Below the pieces are notes generated by a model, which had not been told where the DNA came from, ran no database searches, and saw only the letters and a list, made by a program, of their open reading frames with translations. A program made the translations under genes and the position numbers. Below are positions 1 to 11,905 of a stretch of DNA of 64,000 nucleotides, in pieces (the first letter of the stretch is position 1; every line of letters starts with the position of its first letter). This DNA comes from Mesocentrotus franciscanus (lineage: Eukaryota; Echinodermata; Echinoidea; Camarodonta; Strongylocentrotidae): the NCBI GenBank assembly GCA_037976565.1, contig CP137667.1, positions 620,001 through 684,000 of the forward strand, in the 5' to 3' direction.

Positions 1-199
1 ATGAGAAAGTAGGAATAGCTCCTAGGATACAGGACAAACACGACATGACGTATAGCGGGGACAAGGACAAGTGAGAAGGGGGCAACCGCAACGACGGCTT
101 TCAAGGTCGATTTAAACCCCAATGTTTTCCATCCTGATATTTGTGTATTGGTTTAACGTAAATGTTGACGATTCTTTCACAAACCATTTGCCTCAAACC

Positions 200-500
200 C
201 CCCTCCCAAATACACACACAGACACACGCACACATACCAATGTCCACACATGTACGCAAACACAAACACCAAAGTGAAAACACAATCACATGTAATGATT
301 AAGAGAATGAGATGGGAAAAGGGAATGGGTTGAAGGGAGTGAGAGAAATAAAGAGAGAAAGACGGCGAGCGACAGAGGGAAAAAGAACTGAGGGGAAGGA
401 TGGAGTGATGGCCAGAGAGAGTGGATGAAGAGGAGAGAAGGTAGTATAAACAGACCGACAGTAAGAGATGAGGAGAGATAATGAGAGAGGAAGGGAGATG
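200..500. repeat. CA microsatellite and purine-rich low-complexity tract
   Basis: A short interrupted CA run lies at about 208-235. It is followed by roughly 200 bases of GA-rich sequence (about 300-500). Open frames here are long only because the composition avoids stop codons; their translations are serine/leucine/histidine-rich without domain character. Confidence 0.8.
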
Positions 501-846
501 GAGGAAATGGGTGAAGGGCGAGATTGCATACAGAGTTACAGACCATCTCGTTTTATTACACATATTTTACAGGGTGGGCGGACTCACTTGTCAAGAAAGC
601 CGGAGACAATATTATTGAAATTAATTGAAGCTATCTCCCAACTCGTCAATTTCGAATGTATGTAATGAGAGAGGAAGGGAGATGAAGGAAATGGGTGAAG
701 GGCGAGATTGCATACAGAGTTACAGACCATCTCGTTTTATTACACATATTTTACAGGGTGGGCGGACTCACTTGTCAAGAAAGCCGGAGACAATATTATT
801 GAAATTAATTGAAGCTATCTCCCAACTCGTCAATTTCGAATGTAAA
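479..846. repeat. Two-copy tandem duplication, ~184 bp unit
   Basis: The segment 479-662 is repeated almost base for base at 663-846. Both copies begin with taatgagagaggaagggag and end in tcaatttcgaatgta. Only a few substitutions separate them (for example atggaggaa against atgaaggaa), so the duplication is recent. An open frame crosses both copies but repeats itself and resembles no protein I recognise. Confidence 0.9.
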
Positions 847-1532
847 ATTGTGAACCGCTTCTGCAATTTAATTAAAGATTGATCCCAAATAACCTTGTCA
901 AGTGATACCCTAAGAAATCAGACACGAATGAATAGAAAAAGAAGACATTTTGTATAAAAACAATAATATCATATATTTGTTCAGAAATCTGTGCACGACC
1001 TTATAGAAAGCAGGTGCTGTTGAATTTAACACTTACAAATATCAGCTGATCGTAAACCTTGAGACAAAATGAGGGTCTCACTTCAATTCCTGACAAGAGG
1101 CATTTATTATATCTTGCACAGTAATAAGTGAAAACTATTTATTATGATAAGTACATATCAATGAAAGCCTCTTCAAGCCTTTAATTAAACCATCAAAATT
1201 ACCTTGCAAATAAATGATATACTGAGACATGAGATATAAATGTACAAAATACAAAGTGTAAAAAGAGAATTTAGTATAAAAAAAAGAAACATCACCATGC
1301 CAGACATTATTAGAGTTCAACCTTTAATAATTATAGTATTTTGCATATTATTTATATTGGCAGCTTGTTGTAGGTAGTTGTGAATGAGATATCAGATTAA
1401 ATTTTGTCATTAATTCCCTCTTCCACTTTCCACGATGTGCTTGAAGAAGCTTTGAAGGACGAAGGTTGCAGGAGCGTGGGGAGTTTATAACTGATATTAT
1501 TATCTTTTGGGCGCTTCAGCTTCTCCAGCGCG
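847..1532. other. AT-rich sequence with no recognised gene
   Basis: No coding-like frame, repeat array or RNA gene was recognised. On the minus strand this stretch would lie downstream of the candidate terminal exon at 1533-1636. A second, differently framed open peptide at about 1400-1533 is discussed under that exon. Confidence 0.5.
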
Positions 1533-1636
1533 TCACTGTGGGTCCACAATCACATATAACTTCTCAATTGCTTCTCTGATCAAGTTTACTATCTCTTGGA
1601 TATCAAAGTACTTGAACAGCATTGTCAAATTTCCAC
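1533..1636 (-). CDS. Candidate terminal exon of an unidentified minus-strand gene
   Basis: On the minus strand a plausible acceptor (cacctttaatcag) at 1637-1638 is followed by an exon entered after one base of a codon. It encodes 33 residues and ends in TGA at 1533-1535. The peptide includes MLFKYFDIQEIVNLIREAIE and ends EKLYVIVDPQ, an amphipathic helical composition unlike the surrounding AT-rich noise. I do not recognise the family. Just after the stop, another frame stays open and reads DALEKLKRPKDNN and onward for about 45 residues, so an alternative acceptor (gacccacag) could give a different C-terminus. It lies about 10 kb downstream of the death-domain exon, beyond that gene's stop, so it probably belongs to a neighbouring gene. 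No upstream exon could be tied to it. Confidence 0.35.
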
Positions 1637-3262
1637 CTGATTAAAGGTGATACAATATGTATGTATATATAGTACCCTTTTCATTATGGCATTTACCATA
1701 ATTGTTTACATTACAACTTGAGCATTTCTTCAGGGGGAGGGGCATAAGTCATATCAGCCCTTTACAATGCAAATATGTTACAGGATGATTCATACGATTC
1801 ATGTGATTCATATGTTGAGAGTAATCTTTCTTACTTTAAACCTTACAATCGTATTAACTATGTATCTAAGAGGCAAACTTGTACCATTCTGCTTGAAACT
1901 TTCAATTATGCCTTTACCAAACAATTTATTTCTCACAAGCATATAATCTTACATACAAAATGAATCCATTCGTGTGATGGAGAGCATTGTACAATTAAAC
2001 CTCCTTCAAGGATATATGCAATAGCTAACTAGAGAGTGGATGAACACTCTAGGAAAGGTCAATTCCAAGCATTATGGAATGATATTTCAAGATTTATTTC
2101 AATTAAGATAGACATTTCAATAAATAAAACCGACAAATTAACAATATGATATGTATCTAATATGAGGTACTTTAACATCATTTGGGTTTCCTTTCAATAA
2201 TTCATCAAATATATGAAATATTGAATTTCATATAGGTTTGGTAGGGAATGACTTACACTAGGTTATTTGTTATTCATTCTTAAACAAAGCTGTATAAATG
2301 TCAATGTTTTACAAATTCAATGAATGATTGGCAGAGAGCTCAATTATTGTGAAAGTAGTGAAGTTAGTTTATGTTATAACATTAGTTTGTAGATTTTTAT
2401 TTAACTATCTATAGTACATGTTTCTTTTTTTTTTAAATATCTGGAAATGATATTCAGTAAAGCTTGGAATCGACTGAAAACAAACACTTGAAGAATGAGT
2501 TCTTCATTCCATTAAAGATAACTCATTATGAACCAACCTTTGGAAGACCTCACATGATATACTACATTAAATACAGAGATGGTCTATTACCTATATACTC
2601 AAAGAATAAGCTAAAAATGTCTTCATGGGGTGTGTGCACTGAAAACTTACTTAACTTTCCTCTGAACTTTCCTCTTAAGCCCCTCAGTTAATTGAGCACT
2701 AACCTCTAAATCTGTATTCTGAAAGTTTACTTAGTGTTTCAAAATCCTGCATCATCAAAATATTCCCCTCCTATTTTTAGTCTGCTTCCACCAATGAGAT
2801 TTACTGAATGAATATGCATTTCAACTTGAACATAGCAAATTGTGTAAGGCACAGTCCATGCAAGCAGCTGTAAAGTGAATTCAGGGGGCCTCAAAAGAAT
2901 TTGCCTATTTAGATGTAAAACATCTATCCAATGTTTAAAACTTACATCGAGACTGCTCCGATGTGTTGAAATTGATAAGTTAATTCTCATTTAATCAAGT
3001 ATCCCATGCTTGCAATTGAATGTTCATTATATAACATGAAAAAAGAAGTCTAGAGTGTTGTGTCATTCAAAAAGAGATCCCCAGAGGACTTACAAGACCT
3101 AATCTGCACAAAACAACCACACACAGGCTGTAATTAGTCTAAATGGTTGACTCTGAGTGTCGATTTTATATGAACTGTAAAGACTTGTTCACATAAGTCA
3201 GGGTAAACTGTATGTTTTTAAAGCAATTTGCTCTTTACATGTTTAAACCTTACAATAAACAC
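1637..3262. other. AT-rich non-coding sequence, nothing recognised
   Basis: Short open frames occur on both strands but none shows domain-like composition or credible splice sites. No tandem array or terminal inverted repeat was seen. Confidence 0.5.
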
Positions 3263-3436
3263 TTAAAGTACAAGTCCACTCCAAAAATAACTTACTTTCA
3301 ATAGAAGCAGAAAAATCAGACAAACCAATCAAAAAAGGTTTGAGCAGAATAGGATAACTAATAAGGAAGTTATGAATTCGTAATGACATGAAAAAAACTT
3401 TGAAAATCACTACACAAATGGGCAACTCACTCATCT
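3263..3436. mobile_element. Partial copy of the TTAA MITE family (aagtccactcc type)
   Basis: After TTAA the sequence reads acaagtccactccaaaaata and continues with the family's aaaaatcagacaaaccaatc segment. This is the same terminal module seen at 7250, 33591 and 62656. It then runs straight into the family's other terminal segment (cactacacaaatgggcaactcactcat), so the interior is missing. It is cut at about 3437 by an unrelated inverted-repeat element. Confidence 0.75.
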
Positions 3437-3631
3437 GTTTGTTTAAAGTAATGCTTGCATTTCCATAATTTGATTAAACGAGTTCATTTTTACTGGCTGC
3501 ATGCCGTAGCAACAGAGTTGACAAAAGACTGCACTCCGTTTTGTTGACGATCAGCCATGCACAAAGAAAACAAACTCGTTTAATCGAAATTATCAAATTA
3601 TGGAAATGCAAGCATTACTTTAAACAAACAG
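3437..3631. mobile_element. Small inverted-repeat MITE, ~195 bp
   Basis: The left end ctgtttgtttaaagtaatgc is the exact reverse complement of the right end near 3612-3631. Pairing continues inward for about 50 bp with few mismatches. The loop of roughly 75 bp has no coding character. The element interrupts or abuts the TTAA MITE fragment immediately to its left. Confidence 0.8.
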
Positions 3632-3696
3632 AACTTTGTTAGTCCTGGCTCATTTTTCCTGATTAAGGTGTCATATGAAAAGGCAGAAATTGAACT

Positions 3697-3770
3697 TTCT
3701 CTCACCTCTCTCCCTCCCTCCCCTTCTTTCTCTCTCTCTCTCTCTCTCCGTCTCTCTCATCGTCTTCCCA
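3697..3770. repeat. CT-rich microsatellite
   Basis: Interrupted CT and CCCT runs, including an uninterrupted (TC)n block around 3730-3748. Confidence 0.85.
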
Positions 3771-4059
3771 TGTTTCTCCTAGATTTCACATCGGACAGAG
3801 AAATCAGAGATACAGAAGGTGTATTTGAATCTTCCTTTTTTTAAATTCAATTTAGAATCGTGACTTCCTTTGACATAAGTATAAGTATATAATTTATCGT
3901 CCACATCAAGAAATTTGATTTCCACTGGTTGGTATAAGTAATATAATATAAACATAAAATACACATAATGAGACAAAATACATACATATTACATAAGTTA
4001 TAAAGTACTTATAAAGTATCATGATCCTCACAATCAATTCCATCAGAAAGGTTATCAAC

Positions 4060-4400
4060 AAAATGAGCTTATCATTATTATTACTATCATCATTATTATT
4101 ATTTATATTATTTATATTAGTTATTTATTTACTTACTGCATGTTATTACTTATCCAATATCATTAATCAAAATATCACATTCAGTGCCATTGATATAGTG
4201 TGGCTAGATCATATTGTGTTAAGACAAACCTGTACATTATGTTGTGGCTTAAGTGATGATTGATAATTTAGATACATTATCTATGTATTGGCAAAGGGCA
4301 CAAGTAGGAATTTTAGCAAAGATACAGGGGAGAGAAGAGAAAGGGAGAGAGAGGGGGGTAGAGAACGAGAGAAAGAGGAGAAAGGGAGAGAAAGAGGAGA
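4060..4400. repeat. ATT-rich tract followed by a GA-rich tract
   Basis: An att/atc trinucleotide-like run spans about 4068-4140 and a GA-rich run spans about 4325-4400. Both create artefactual open frames. Nothing else was recognised. Confidence 0.7.
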
Positions 4401-4708
4401 TGAAAAATCTGTACACATCGTCTTGCTTTGGAGTTATACAGATGGATAAGAGTCGGGGACAAAGGATCTTCGGAAACATGCACGTTTAGTTCGTGGTGCA
4501 CACAGGTGTATTCCTGATCTGTTTAGGCTAAAGTTCTAACTCAGTGGATGCGAGGGGTCCTAGCTGCATTATCTGTTTCACTTTAAAAAGGACATTATTC
4601 TGGTACAGATCTTCGATTGATGGTAAATCGACTGCTGTATCAGGGACTTAAAGAACAATGCTATCAAAACTAGAAATATCGCAATCTGTATTGCCGCGCA
4701 ATGCGAAT

Positions 4709-6440
4709 GTATCCCCCGGCAGTGGCAGCGATTTTGTGTCATCCTAATGTTCGAAGGAGGGACAAAGATCCCCTCTCCCCTCCCCGAAACAAAAGGATGA
4801 TGTAGAGGTCGCCACTAGTGGCTCGGACTATTGTCAAGACTAGGATAGGGGCAGCATCACCAAACCATATGTGTGTAGATTAGAGTATAATGCATCTCTG
4901 TAGAAAATTTGAAAGAAATCCGTCATGAAATATGACCTGCAGAGCGCACAAAAGACAGCCACCAAAATACGACCTTAGACCCTATAACAGACGGAACATG
5001 GGTGGCAGAATCACCAAACACTAAAGATGTGTACATTGTACTAAGACACACCTCCATACAACATTTGAAAGAAATCCGTCAAGAAATGTGGCAGTTAGAG
5101 CGCATAAAAGACATATGACCTTTGACCATATAAAAGACGGAACAATGAGGGCAGCATCGCCCAAAAGTGTAGATGTGTAGATTGTACCAAGATACATCTC
5201 CTTTCAAAATTTGAAAGAAATCCATCATGAAATATGACCTGCAGAGCGCACACTAGACACCCACCAAAATGTGACCTTTGACCCTATAACAGACGGAACA
5301 CAGGTGGCAGCATCACAAAACACTAAAGATGTGTACATTGTACTAAGACACACCTCCATACATTTGAAAGAAATCCGTCAAGAAATGTGGCAGTTAGAGC
5401 GCATAAAAGACATAAGACCTTTGACCATATAAAAGACGGAACATTGAGGGCAGCATCGCCCGAAAGTGTAAATGCGTAGATTGTACCAAGATACATCTCC
5501 TTTCAAAATTTGTAAGAAATCCGTCATTAAATATGACCTGCAGAGCGCACACTAGACACCCACCAAAATATGACCTTTGACCCTATAAAACACGGGACAC
5601 TCGTGGCAGCATCACCAAAAACTATAGGTGCGTAGATTTTACCAACATACACTTCCATACTCAATTTGAAAGAAATCTGTTCAGAAATGATGTAGTTAGA
5701 CCACACACTAGAGTGCACACAAGATATCTATCAAAATATGACCTTTGACCCTATAAAAGACGGAACACTGGAGGCAGCATCAGCAAAATCTATAGGCTTG
5801 TAGATCATACCAAGATACACCTTCCTTCAAAATTTGAACAAAATCCCTTGAGATATGTGGCCTATAAAGCGCACACAAACCATCCACAAAAATATGGGCT
5901 TTTACCCTATAGAAGACGGAACAATGGGGGCAGCATCACCAAAAGTTATAGGTGTGTAGATTATACCAAGATACACCTCCATACAAAATTTGAAAGAAAT
6001 CCGTCAAGAAATGATGCAGTTAGACCGCACACAAGAGTACACATAAGACATCTATCAAAATATGACCTTTGACCCTATAAAAGACGGAACACTAGAGGCA
6101 GCATCACCAAAATCTATAGGCTTCTAGATTATACCAAGATACACCTTCGTTCAAAATTTGAACAAAATCCCTTGAGAAATGTGGCCTATAGAGCGCACAC
6201 AAACCATCCACAAAAATATGGCCTTTTACCCTATAGAAGACGGAACACTGAGGGCAGCATTACCAAAAGTTAAAGGTGTGTAGATTATACCAAGATACAC
6301 CTCCATACAAAATTTGAAAAAAATCCGTCAAGGAATGTGGCAGTTAGAGCGCACACAAGAATATGACGCGGCGGCAGACGCGGCGGCGGCGTAACGCTGC
6401 TGAATCCAAAGTACCCCACCGGCATACTGCCGGGGGATAC
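4709..6440. mobile_element. Minisatellite-cored non-autonomous element 1 (Helentron/HINE-like)
   Basis: The left end is gtatcccccggcagt (4709-4723). The right end is a strong hairpin at 6411-6440 whose 3' arm actgccgggggatac is the exact reverse complement of the left end, followed directly by aataatac. Between them about nine copies of a ~143-169 bp unit run from about 4855 to 6360, each marked by a variant of ctataaaagacggaacact. Many units carry tgacctttgacc (5116, 5272, 5571, 5739, 6063). No protein is encoded. The order of 5' arm, tandem block and 3' stem-loop is the known layout of HINE/DINE-type elements derived from Helentrons. I assign it by architecture only, because no replicase is present. 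A MITE with an expanded core remains possible. Confidence 0.7.
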
Positions 6441-6709
6441 AATAATACACATCAATTATGTATAAATATTGGTGCAGCAGATTTACATTGCTAACCCACA
6501 TCTATCAAAAATAGTTACATCATTTAAATGTATTAGATTTACTATCAACCATTTTTTACATTTTCATGAAAGTACTTCAAGTCTTATAATCATAACTTTT
6601 TCTGAGAATGTAGGGAAACATGTGCTAGAATTTATAAGAAAAATAAATAACAATTTATATCTAATTAAATGGCACAGGAAATTATCATATCATTGCATCT
6701 TCATTAAGT

Positions 6710-6977
6710 AGAGGTGTTGTGGTCTAGTGGATAAGTCGCCTGACTGCAGATCACAAGGTACGGGGTTCAAGTCCCGCCGCGGCACTAATGTCCTTTGGCA
6801 AGACGTTAATCTACATTTGCCACTCTCCACCCAGGTGTAAATGAGTACCTGATATGCTTGAGCGCTAGTTATTTTGGCAGCTCGGCTATGACCAGGGTAA
6901 TATGTGTAAAGCGCCATGAGCGTCAGAGCCTGGCGGATACCGGCGCTATATAAATAACCATATTATTATTATTATTA
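6710..6977 (+). mobile_element. tRNA-derived SINE
   Basis: A pol III A-box-like segment (tggtctagtggataag, about 6719-6734) and a B-box (ggttcaagtcccgc, about 6764-6777) sit at tRNA-like spacing. A ~180 bp non-tRNA body follows, ending in gcgctatataaataacc and an (ATT)n tail. The 3' half cannot fold as a tRNA and the tail is typical of invertebrate SINEs, so this is a retroposon rather than a functional tRNA gene. Confidence 0.85.
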
Positions 6978-7249
6978 AGTAATCACATTTGCATAGATTA
7001 CAAATACATACATATATACGAACCGAAAAATTCAGAGTTGCTCGAGTAATGTTATATTTCACTGAGGCCATAGGCTGAGGTTGAAATATAATTGCACTAC
7101 GGGAATTCTCAATTTGGAGGTGAATACATGTTACACTGAACAAGGAAATGCATTGAATATTTGTTACATAAAATTGAGGGTATTTGCGATCCTTTGGAGT
7201 CAGGCCCTCTTGATTACTTTCAGGTTGCCTTGGCGTCAGATGTGCGCAT

Positions 7250-8954
7250 TTAAAGGGCAAGTCCACTCCAAAAACAACTTACTTTCAATAAAAGCAGAAA
7301 AATCAGACAAACCAATCAAAAAAAGTTTGAGCAAAATCGGATAACTAATAAGTTATGCATTTTTGAAAAAGTATGGAACAATGAGAATCACAACAGTTTG
7401 TGACGTCATGTCCTCACAACTTATCAATTGCTTTACATAGTTTAATCCCATTAATTCCCCTTTTATCCCCCAAAACTTGATTTCCCCATGCTTTTGCCCA
7501 GGTTATATGATGAGTATCATATTGCGTGCATGACATTTCCCAAAAACTTTTATAAATTTTGAAGAATTGATACTATTTTCTGAATATTGTATTTCATAAT
7601 TATTGATTTTTATATAAATAGTTTAGCAAAATTCAATTTTTTCATGATTTAACTGGACGAAAATTACTCTTTATTTGTGCATCCACAAACTAGATGGAAC
7701 TTCAACTGCGCGCAGTCGAAAATGATGCCTCCGCCATCTTTAGAGCAATTTTACAAACCAAAATGGAAGCAATTTTTAAAATTCAAGTTTGATTGTAATC
7801 CTTCTGTTGGTTCTAATAACGCCATCATGAGCTATTTTAGGATACATAATGAGCCCTGTGACCTTTGACCTCATGACCCCCAAATCTAATCAGTTCATTG
7901 GCTCTGCAAGATACATACATGACCCAAGTTTGGCGGTAATCCATCAATCGGTTCTTGAGATAACGTGATCACAAGCTATTTTGCATACATAATGAGCCCT
8001 GTGACCTTTGACCTTTGACCTCGTGACCCCAAAATCTAATCAGTTCATTGGCTCTGCAAGATACATACATGACCCAAGTTTGGCGGTAATCCATCAATCG
8101 GTTCTTGAGATAATGCGATCACAAGCTATTTTTGCATACATAATGAGCCCTGTGACCTTTGACCTTTGACCTCGTGACCCCAAAATCTAATCAGTTCATT
8201 AGCTCTGCAAGATACATACATGACCCAAGTTTGGCGGTAATCCATCAATCGGTTCTTGAGATAACGCGATCACGAGCTATTTTTGCATACATGAGCCCTG
8301 TGACCTTTGACCTCGTGACCCCAAAATCTAATCAGTTCATTAGCTCTGCAAGATACATACATGACCCAAGTTTGGCGGTAATCCATCAATCGGTTCTTGA
8401 GATAATGCGATCACGAGCTATTTTTGCATACATAATGAGCCATGTGACCTTTGACCTTTGACCTCGTGACCCCAAAATCTAATCAGTTCATTAGCTCTGC
8501 AAGATACATACATGACCCAAGTTTGGCAGTAATCCATCAACTGGTTCTTGAGATAACGCGATCACAAGAACGGGATGTACGTACGGGACGTACGTACGGA
8601 CGGACAACCAGAAAACATAATGCCTCCGGCTACGTTGTAGCGGAGGCATAAAAAACATATTACTAACAATCTAACCTGGATGCTGGTGTGAAGAAATACG
8701 ATTCTTAGGGTGAAAATAGGAAATTTATATTATCAATATACAGAAAATAATTAGTGGATAGTGAGGACCATACGTCACAGACTCATGAGTGAGTTGCCAA
8801 TTTGTGTAGTGATTTTCAAAGTTTTTCATGTCATTAAAAATTCATAACTTTCTTATTAGTTATCCGATTTTGCTCAAACTTTTTTAGATAGGTTTGTCTG
8901 ATTTTTCTGGTTCTATTGAAAGTAAGTTATTTTTAGAGTGGACTTGGGCTTTAA
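7250..8954. mobile_element. TTAA-flanked MITE (aagtccactcc family) containing a nested element
   Basis: TTAA at 7250-7253 is followed by agggcaagtccactccaaaa. The right end gagtggacttgggctttaa closes at TTAA 8951-8954. The termini pair as inverted repeats for roughly 100 bp. The copy at 33591-34363 has the same ends and interior but lacks 7688-8650, which shows that segment is a later insertion. The TTAA duplication is the signature of piggyBac or Kolobok transposases. No transposase is encoded, so it must be mobilised in trans. Confidence 0.85.
7688..8650. mobile_element. Minisatellite-cored element 2 (Helentron/HINE-like) nested in the MITE
   Basis: The left part holds atgcctccgcc (about 7724) and the right end is a hairpin at 8621-8648 whose 3' arm gcggaggcat is the reverse complement of that arm. 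Between them lie five copies of a ~146 bp unit (about 7850-8575) containing cccaagtttggcggtaatcc. Each unit carries tgacctttgacc, and three of the five carry a run of three half-sites (8002, 8153, 8445). Comparison with the related MITE at 34.0 kb gives a near-exact unfilled site (gcatccacacaaaaacata) with no obvious target duplication. That fits a Helitron-type insertion better than a cut-and-paste one. ORFs across the array only repeat themselves. Confidence 0.75.
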
Positions 8955-9670
8955 GACAATGCAAACAATGGGTAACGCGTAGAGAACTAGAAGAGATGTG
9001 TGCAGTCTAATTCACTTTTGCACGCATTATAACATGAACAAATAGAGTTGTTATATTGCACAGTCGTGCAAATATCACAGAAATTTGGGTGTCACGTGAC
9101 ACCATTTCAGCTAATATGATACTAACAAATACACCATCATCAAACTACAACTAGCACATTCTTTTGTCTCCTTTGTACATCAAAGTGTTGAAATATCCAA
9201 GGCACTGCAAACTTAATTTCAGTAATTCATGATCATCCAATATACATGTACATAGAAAGACATGTTTAGTACATCCTTTTGCATGACATAATTCAGAATA
9301 AACTCACAGATATGAGCGATTTGCATTGTCTATTATGAAAATCTGAGTGGATTATAAAAATGACATCACTTAATCAGAAGAGGATGGTGATCAAAAATCA
9401 AGGTAATGGAATGCTCATAAGAGTACTATTTATGTTTGTATCTCATAAGCCAATCAGGAATGCAAACTTACTAAAATATAAAACGTATTTACAAGGGAAG
9501 TATGGCAAACATATACAGGTTCGAAATATACATGTACCATACCATTGCATAATCATAATCATGATGCGAAGAAAAACCTGGAATACGTATTATCAAAATT
9601 ATTGAAATCCAGTACTGAATACAATTAGAATAAACATGTATCATACAATTATAGTAGCATATTAACATGT
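8955..9670. other. AT-rich sequence, nothing recognised
   Basis: No coding, RNA or repeat feature could be supported; the short open frames lack coding character. Confidence 0.5.
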
Positions 9671-10005
9671 TCACTGGAATGATGTTAAAAAAAAGGAAAA
9701 TATTTCCTCAAATGGATTTAATATAGTACTGGTGAATGTAGTTAAACATGTACAAACAATAATCCATTTCAAATTAAATATCACACTGATAACTCAAGCA
9801 TGTTACATTGACAAAAGAGACATGTATATTAAAATTATAGCAGCAGATTTACATAATTATACACTGGAATCATGTGAAGAAAATCTTGGGAACATTTTTC
9901 CTCACATGGATTTTAAAATCTAGAACCGGATGTATTTTTAAATTTACAAACAACAATCCATGTCAAATTAAATATCACACTGACAACTCAGGCCTATGAC
10001 TGTAT
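9671..10005. repeat. Diverged two-copy tandem duplication, ~190-200 bp
   Basis: The block cactggaatgatgt...ccatttcaaattaaatatcacactgat beginning near 9671 recurs near 9861 with many substitutions (cactggaatcatgt, then caaattaaatatcacactga). The copies are older than the 479-846 duplication. No coding potential was seen. Confidence 0.65.
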
Positions 10006-11186
10006 ACACCCTTACCAGATAAAGCTAGTTTTCAACTATCATATTGAGTTCTATCAAGTGCGTTGACAAGTAGAGCAATATGGCTCTATAAACATCTAGG
10101 TCATTTCTGGTAACAATTTCATAAGTCAATTTAGATTCTACTTACCGGTAATCATATTTTTATTGAACATGTGCAATGACATTGACATATACAGTGATAT
10201 TTTGAGAAGATAATTTGAAATATAAGTAAGAAATAGCAGAATGTTAAGTGGGGATAGATTGAGGGAGAATACATGTATATCGATGAAGAGACTTGGTAAA
10301 GCACTCGCCTTCTCAACAGTGATGAAATGATGAAACTCAAAAATATCTCCAAGTTTCTCAAATTTCTTTGACTAGCAGGTGTATAAACACCTTGGTAAAT
10401 CATTGAGTGGCTGGCAGAAGGGTGTTAGCATGCATGAATAAAATAAAGCAAAATTTCTTGTAACCCGCTTCTAAGGGTTTAATTGCTCTATATGTAAGTT
10501 ATACATTCTATTCAAACATGACAGAGATTTCTCTTCATATTGACTCACAAAACAAAGTTATACAATAAGTGAAAATGGATGGTAAGTACAAGTAGTTTCG
10601 TATCAAATAAGCACATACATGTATGTTTGAATTTATGGTATTTTATTGCCAACAACAATATGCTTTAAAATAAGGCATGTCCAAATTTAGCAAAAACGGG
10701 ATAATGCGAATACACCCGTCTGCCAGCCTCACAAGGAAATATCCTTAAATTACTGTCAACTATTTAAAATGATACGTGTTTCAGGTTTCTTGTGAAGGAC
10801 ACAACATTTTTCTAATACCAAAATGTTGTATTCCACTAATACAGTTAAACCTGACCCTGAGTCTAACAAAAAATAAAAATTTAGACCTTGCACTTTGTTA
10901 ATAATACTACTACTAATATTCTAGATTTATAAAGTGCTTGATGCATCTACAACGTTTCTAAGTGCTTTACTGAAATGTCATTACTCTGGTCATCAATTTC
11001 AGGCTTGCCTGTACACAATGTATCGACATTCTCTACTCTCTGGGGAGCATTTCAGTCGGGCGTCATATTACAGTTCCTTTGTTAAACCTGCGATTTTGAA
11101 CAAAAGCCTAAACACAGTGTCACATTCAAGATTGAATAGAATACAGGAAAAGAGTTAATATTGCACCAGTTGGAAGCTTCGCATGA
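10006..11186. other. 3' flank / presumed 3' UTR side of the ROCO-death gene
   Basis: On the minus strand this lies directly after the stop codon at 11187-11189, so its upper part should be 3' UTR. A minus-strand AATAAA lies at 10642-10647 but is too common in AT-rich DNA to call a poly(A) signal with confidence. SINE-like wording (ttataaagtgcttgatgcat; tttctaagtgct) occurs near 10925-10970. Confidence 0.4.
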
Positions 11187-11445
11187 TTACTTTATATACT
11201 TCACTAAATCACCAATCTCTGCTTTCTGTAGGATCTCCTTAAGCTGGGCCATATTACCACCTGTCCTTGTCTTCCACTGTGCCAAGCAATGCCTAGTACC
11301 TCTCTGGTAGTCCATGTTAAACCTGGTTAGGAAGCCGTCGGCTTCATTGTATCCGATGCCAAGTTGTGTGCATAGCGCTGAGTAAATCCTAGTAGGCATG
11401 TGTTTCGATAGTGTGTCAAATATTCTATCTGATTCCAGATCAGTC
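11187..11445 (-). CDS. ROCO-death gene, exon H: C-terminal death domain and stop
   Basis: The exon begins after the acceptor cattcctcag (AG at 11447-11446), is entered after two bases of a codon, and ends in TAA at 11187-11189: 85 residues. It contains a death-domain-like fold pattern: IFDTLSKHMPTRIYSALCTQ, then LGIGYNEADGFL, HCLAQWKTRTGG and LKEILQKAEIGDLVKYIK. These match the LxxLGI, LLxxWxxRxG and LxxLLxxxGxxDLA pattern of six-helix death domains, which bind other death domains in apoptotic and innate-immune signalling. It is the last exon of the ROC-COR gene, and phases from exons E, F and G join it without a break. Its first nine bases and acceptor are duplicated at exon G. Confidence 0.8.
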
Positions 11446-11569
11446 CTGAGGAATGAAAGAACGATTAATACAATCTTTGCAACCTGATGGCATCACTTTA
11501 CATTTATGGGTGTAAGTGTGGAGCACCATGAGTGTCAAGTTTGACAGACATGAGTGCTACACTAAAATC

Positions 11570-11740
11570 CACTATTATCATTGTTATTATTATTGTCATT
11601 ATTATCATCATTATCATTATTATTGTTATCATCATTATTATTTTTATTAATATCATTATCATAAGTTTTTATTATCAATATAATCAGTTATTATTATATC
11701 ATTATTATCATAATAATTATTATTATTCTTATTATTAATC
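11570..11740. repeat. (ATT)n / (ATC)n microsatellite
   Basis: About 170 bases of interrupted ATT/ATC repeats. The corresponding tract in the duplicate block is at about 14310-14455. It gives an isoleucine-rich artefactual frame. Confidence 0.9.
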
Positions 11741-11905
11741 CATGATTGTTTATAGTGGGAAGAATAACTTCCTATTGTACATGAAATTACACAAACATTT
11801 TTCTACAAAATATGCCCCGCCATTGAAAATAAAAATGGGTACACATCAAAATGGCCTCTAAATGTAACACTATTTTTTGCTTATTGAGTACACATTCACA
11901 CAAAG

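Noticed and set aside
177..563. Open frames of 60-130 codons on the minus strand
   Set aside because: Produced by CT/GA-rich low-complexity DNA; translations are Ser/Leu/Phe/His runs with no domain.
4855..6360. CRISPR-like array
   Set aside because: Units of ~155 bp repeat end to end without unique spacers, in a eukaryotic intron-rich context.
6710..6800. Functional tRNA gene
   Set aside because: A and B boxes are present but the flanking body, tail and poor acceptor stem indicate a SINE.
8159..8651. Repeated ORF across the 8 kb array
   Set aside because: The peptide repeats simply because a ~146 bp unit is tandemly repeated; codon-level constraint is not visible and the DNA motif explains it.
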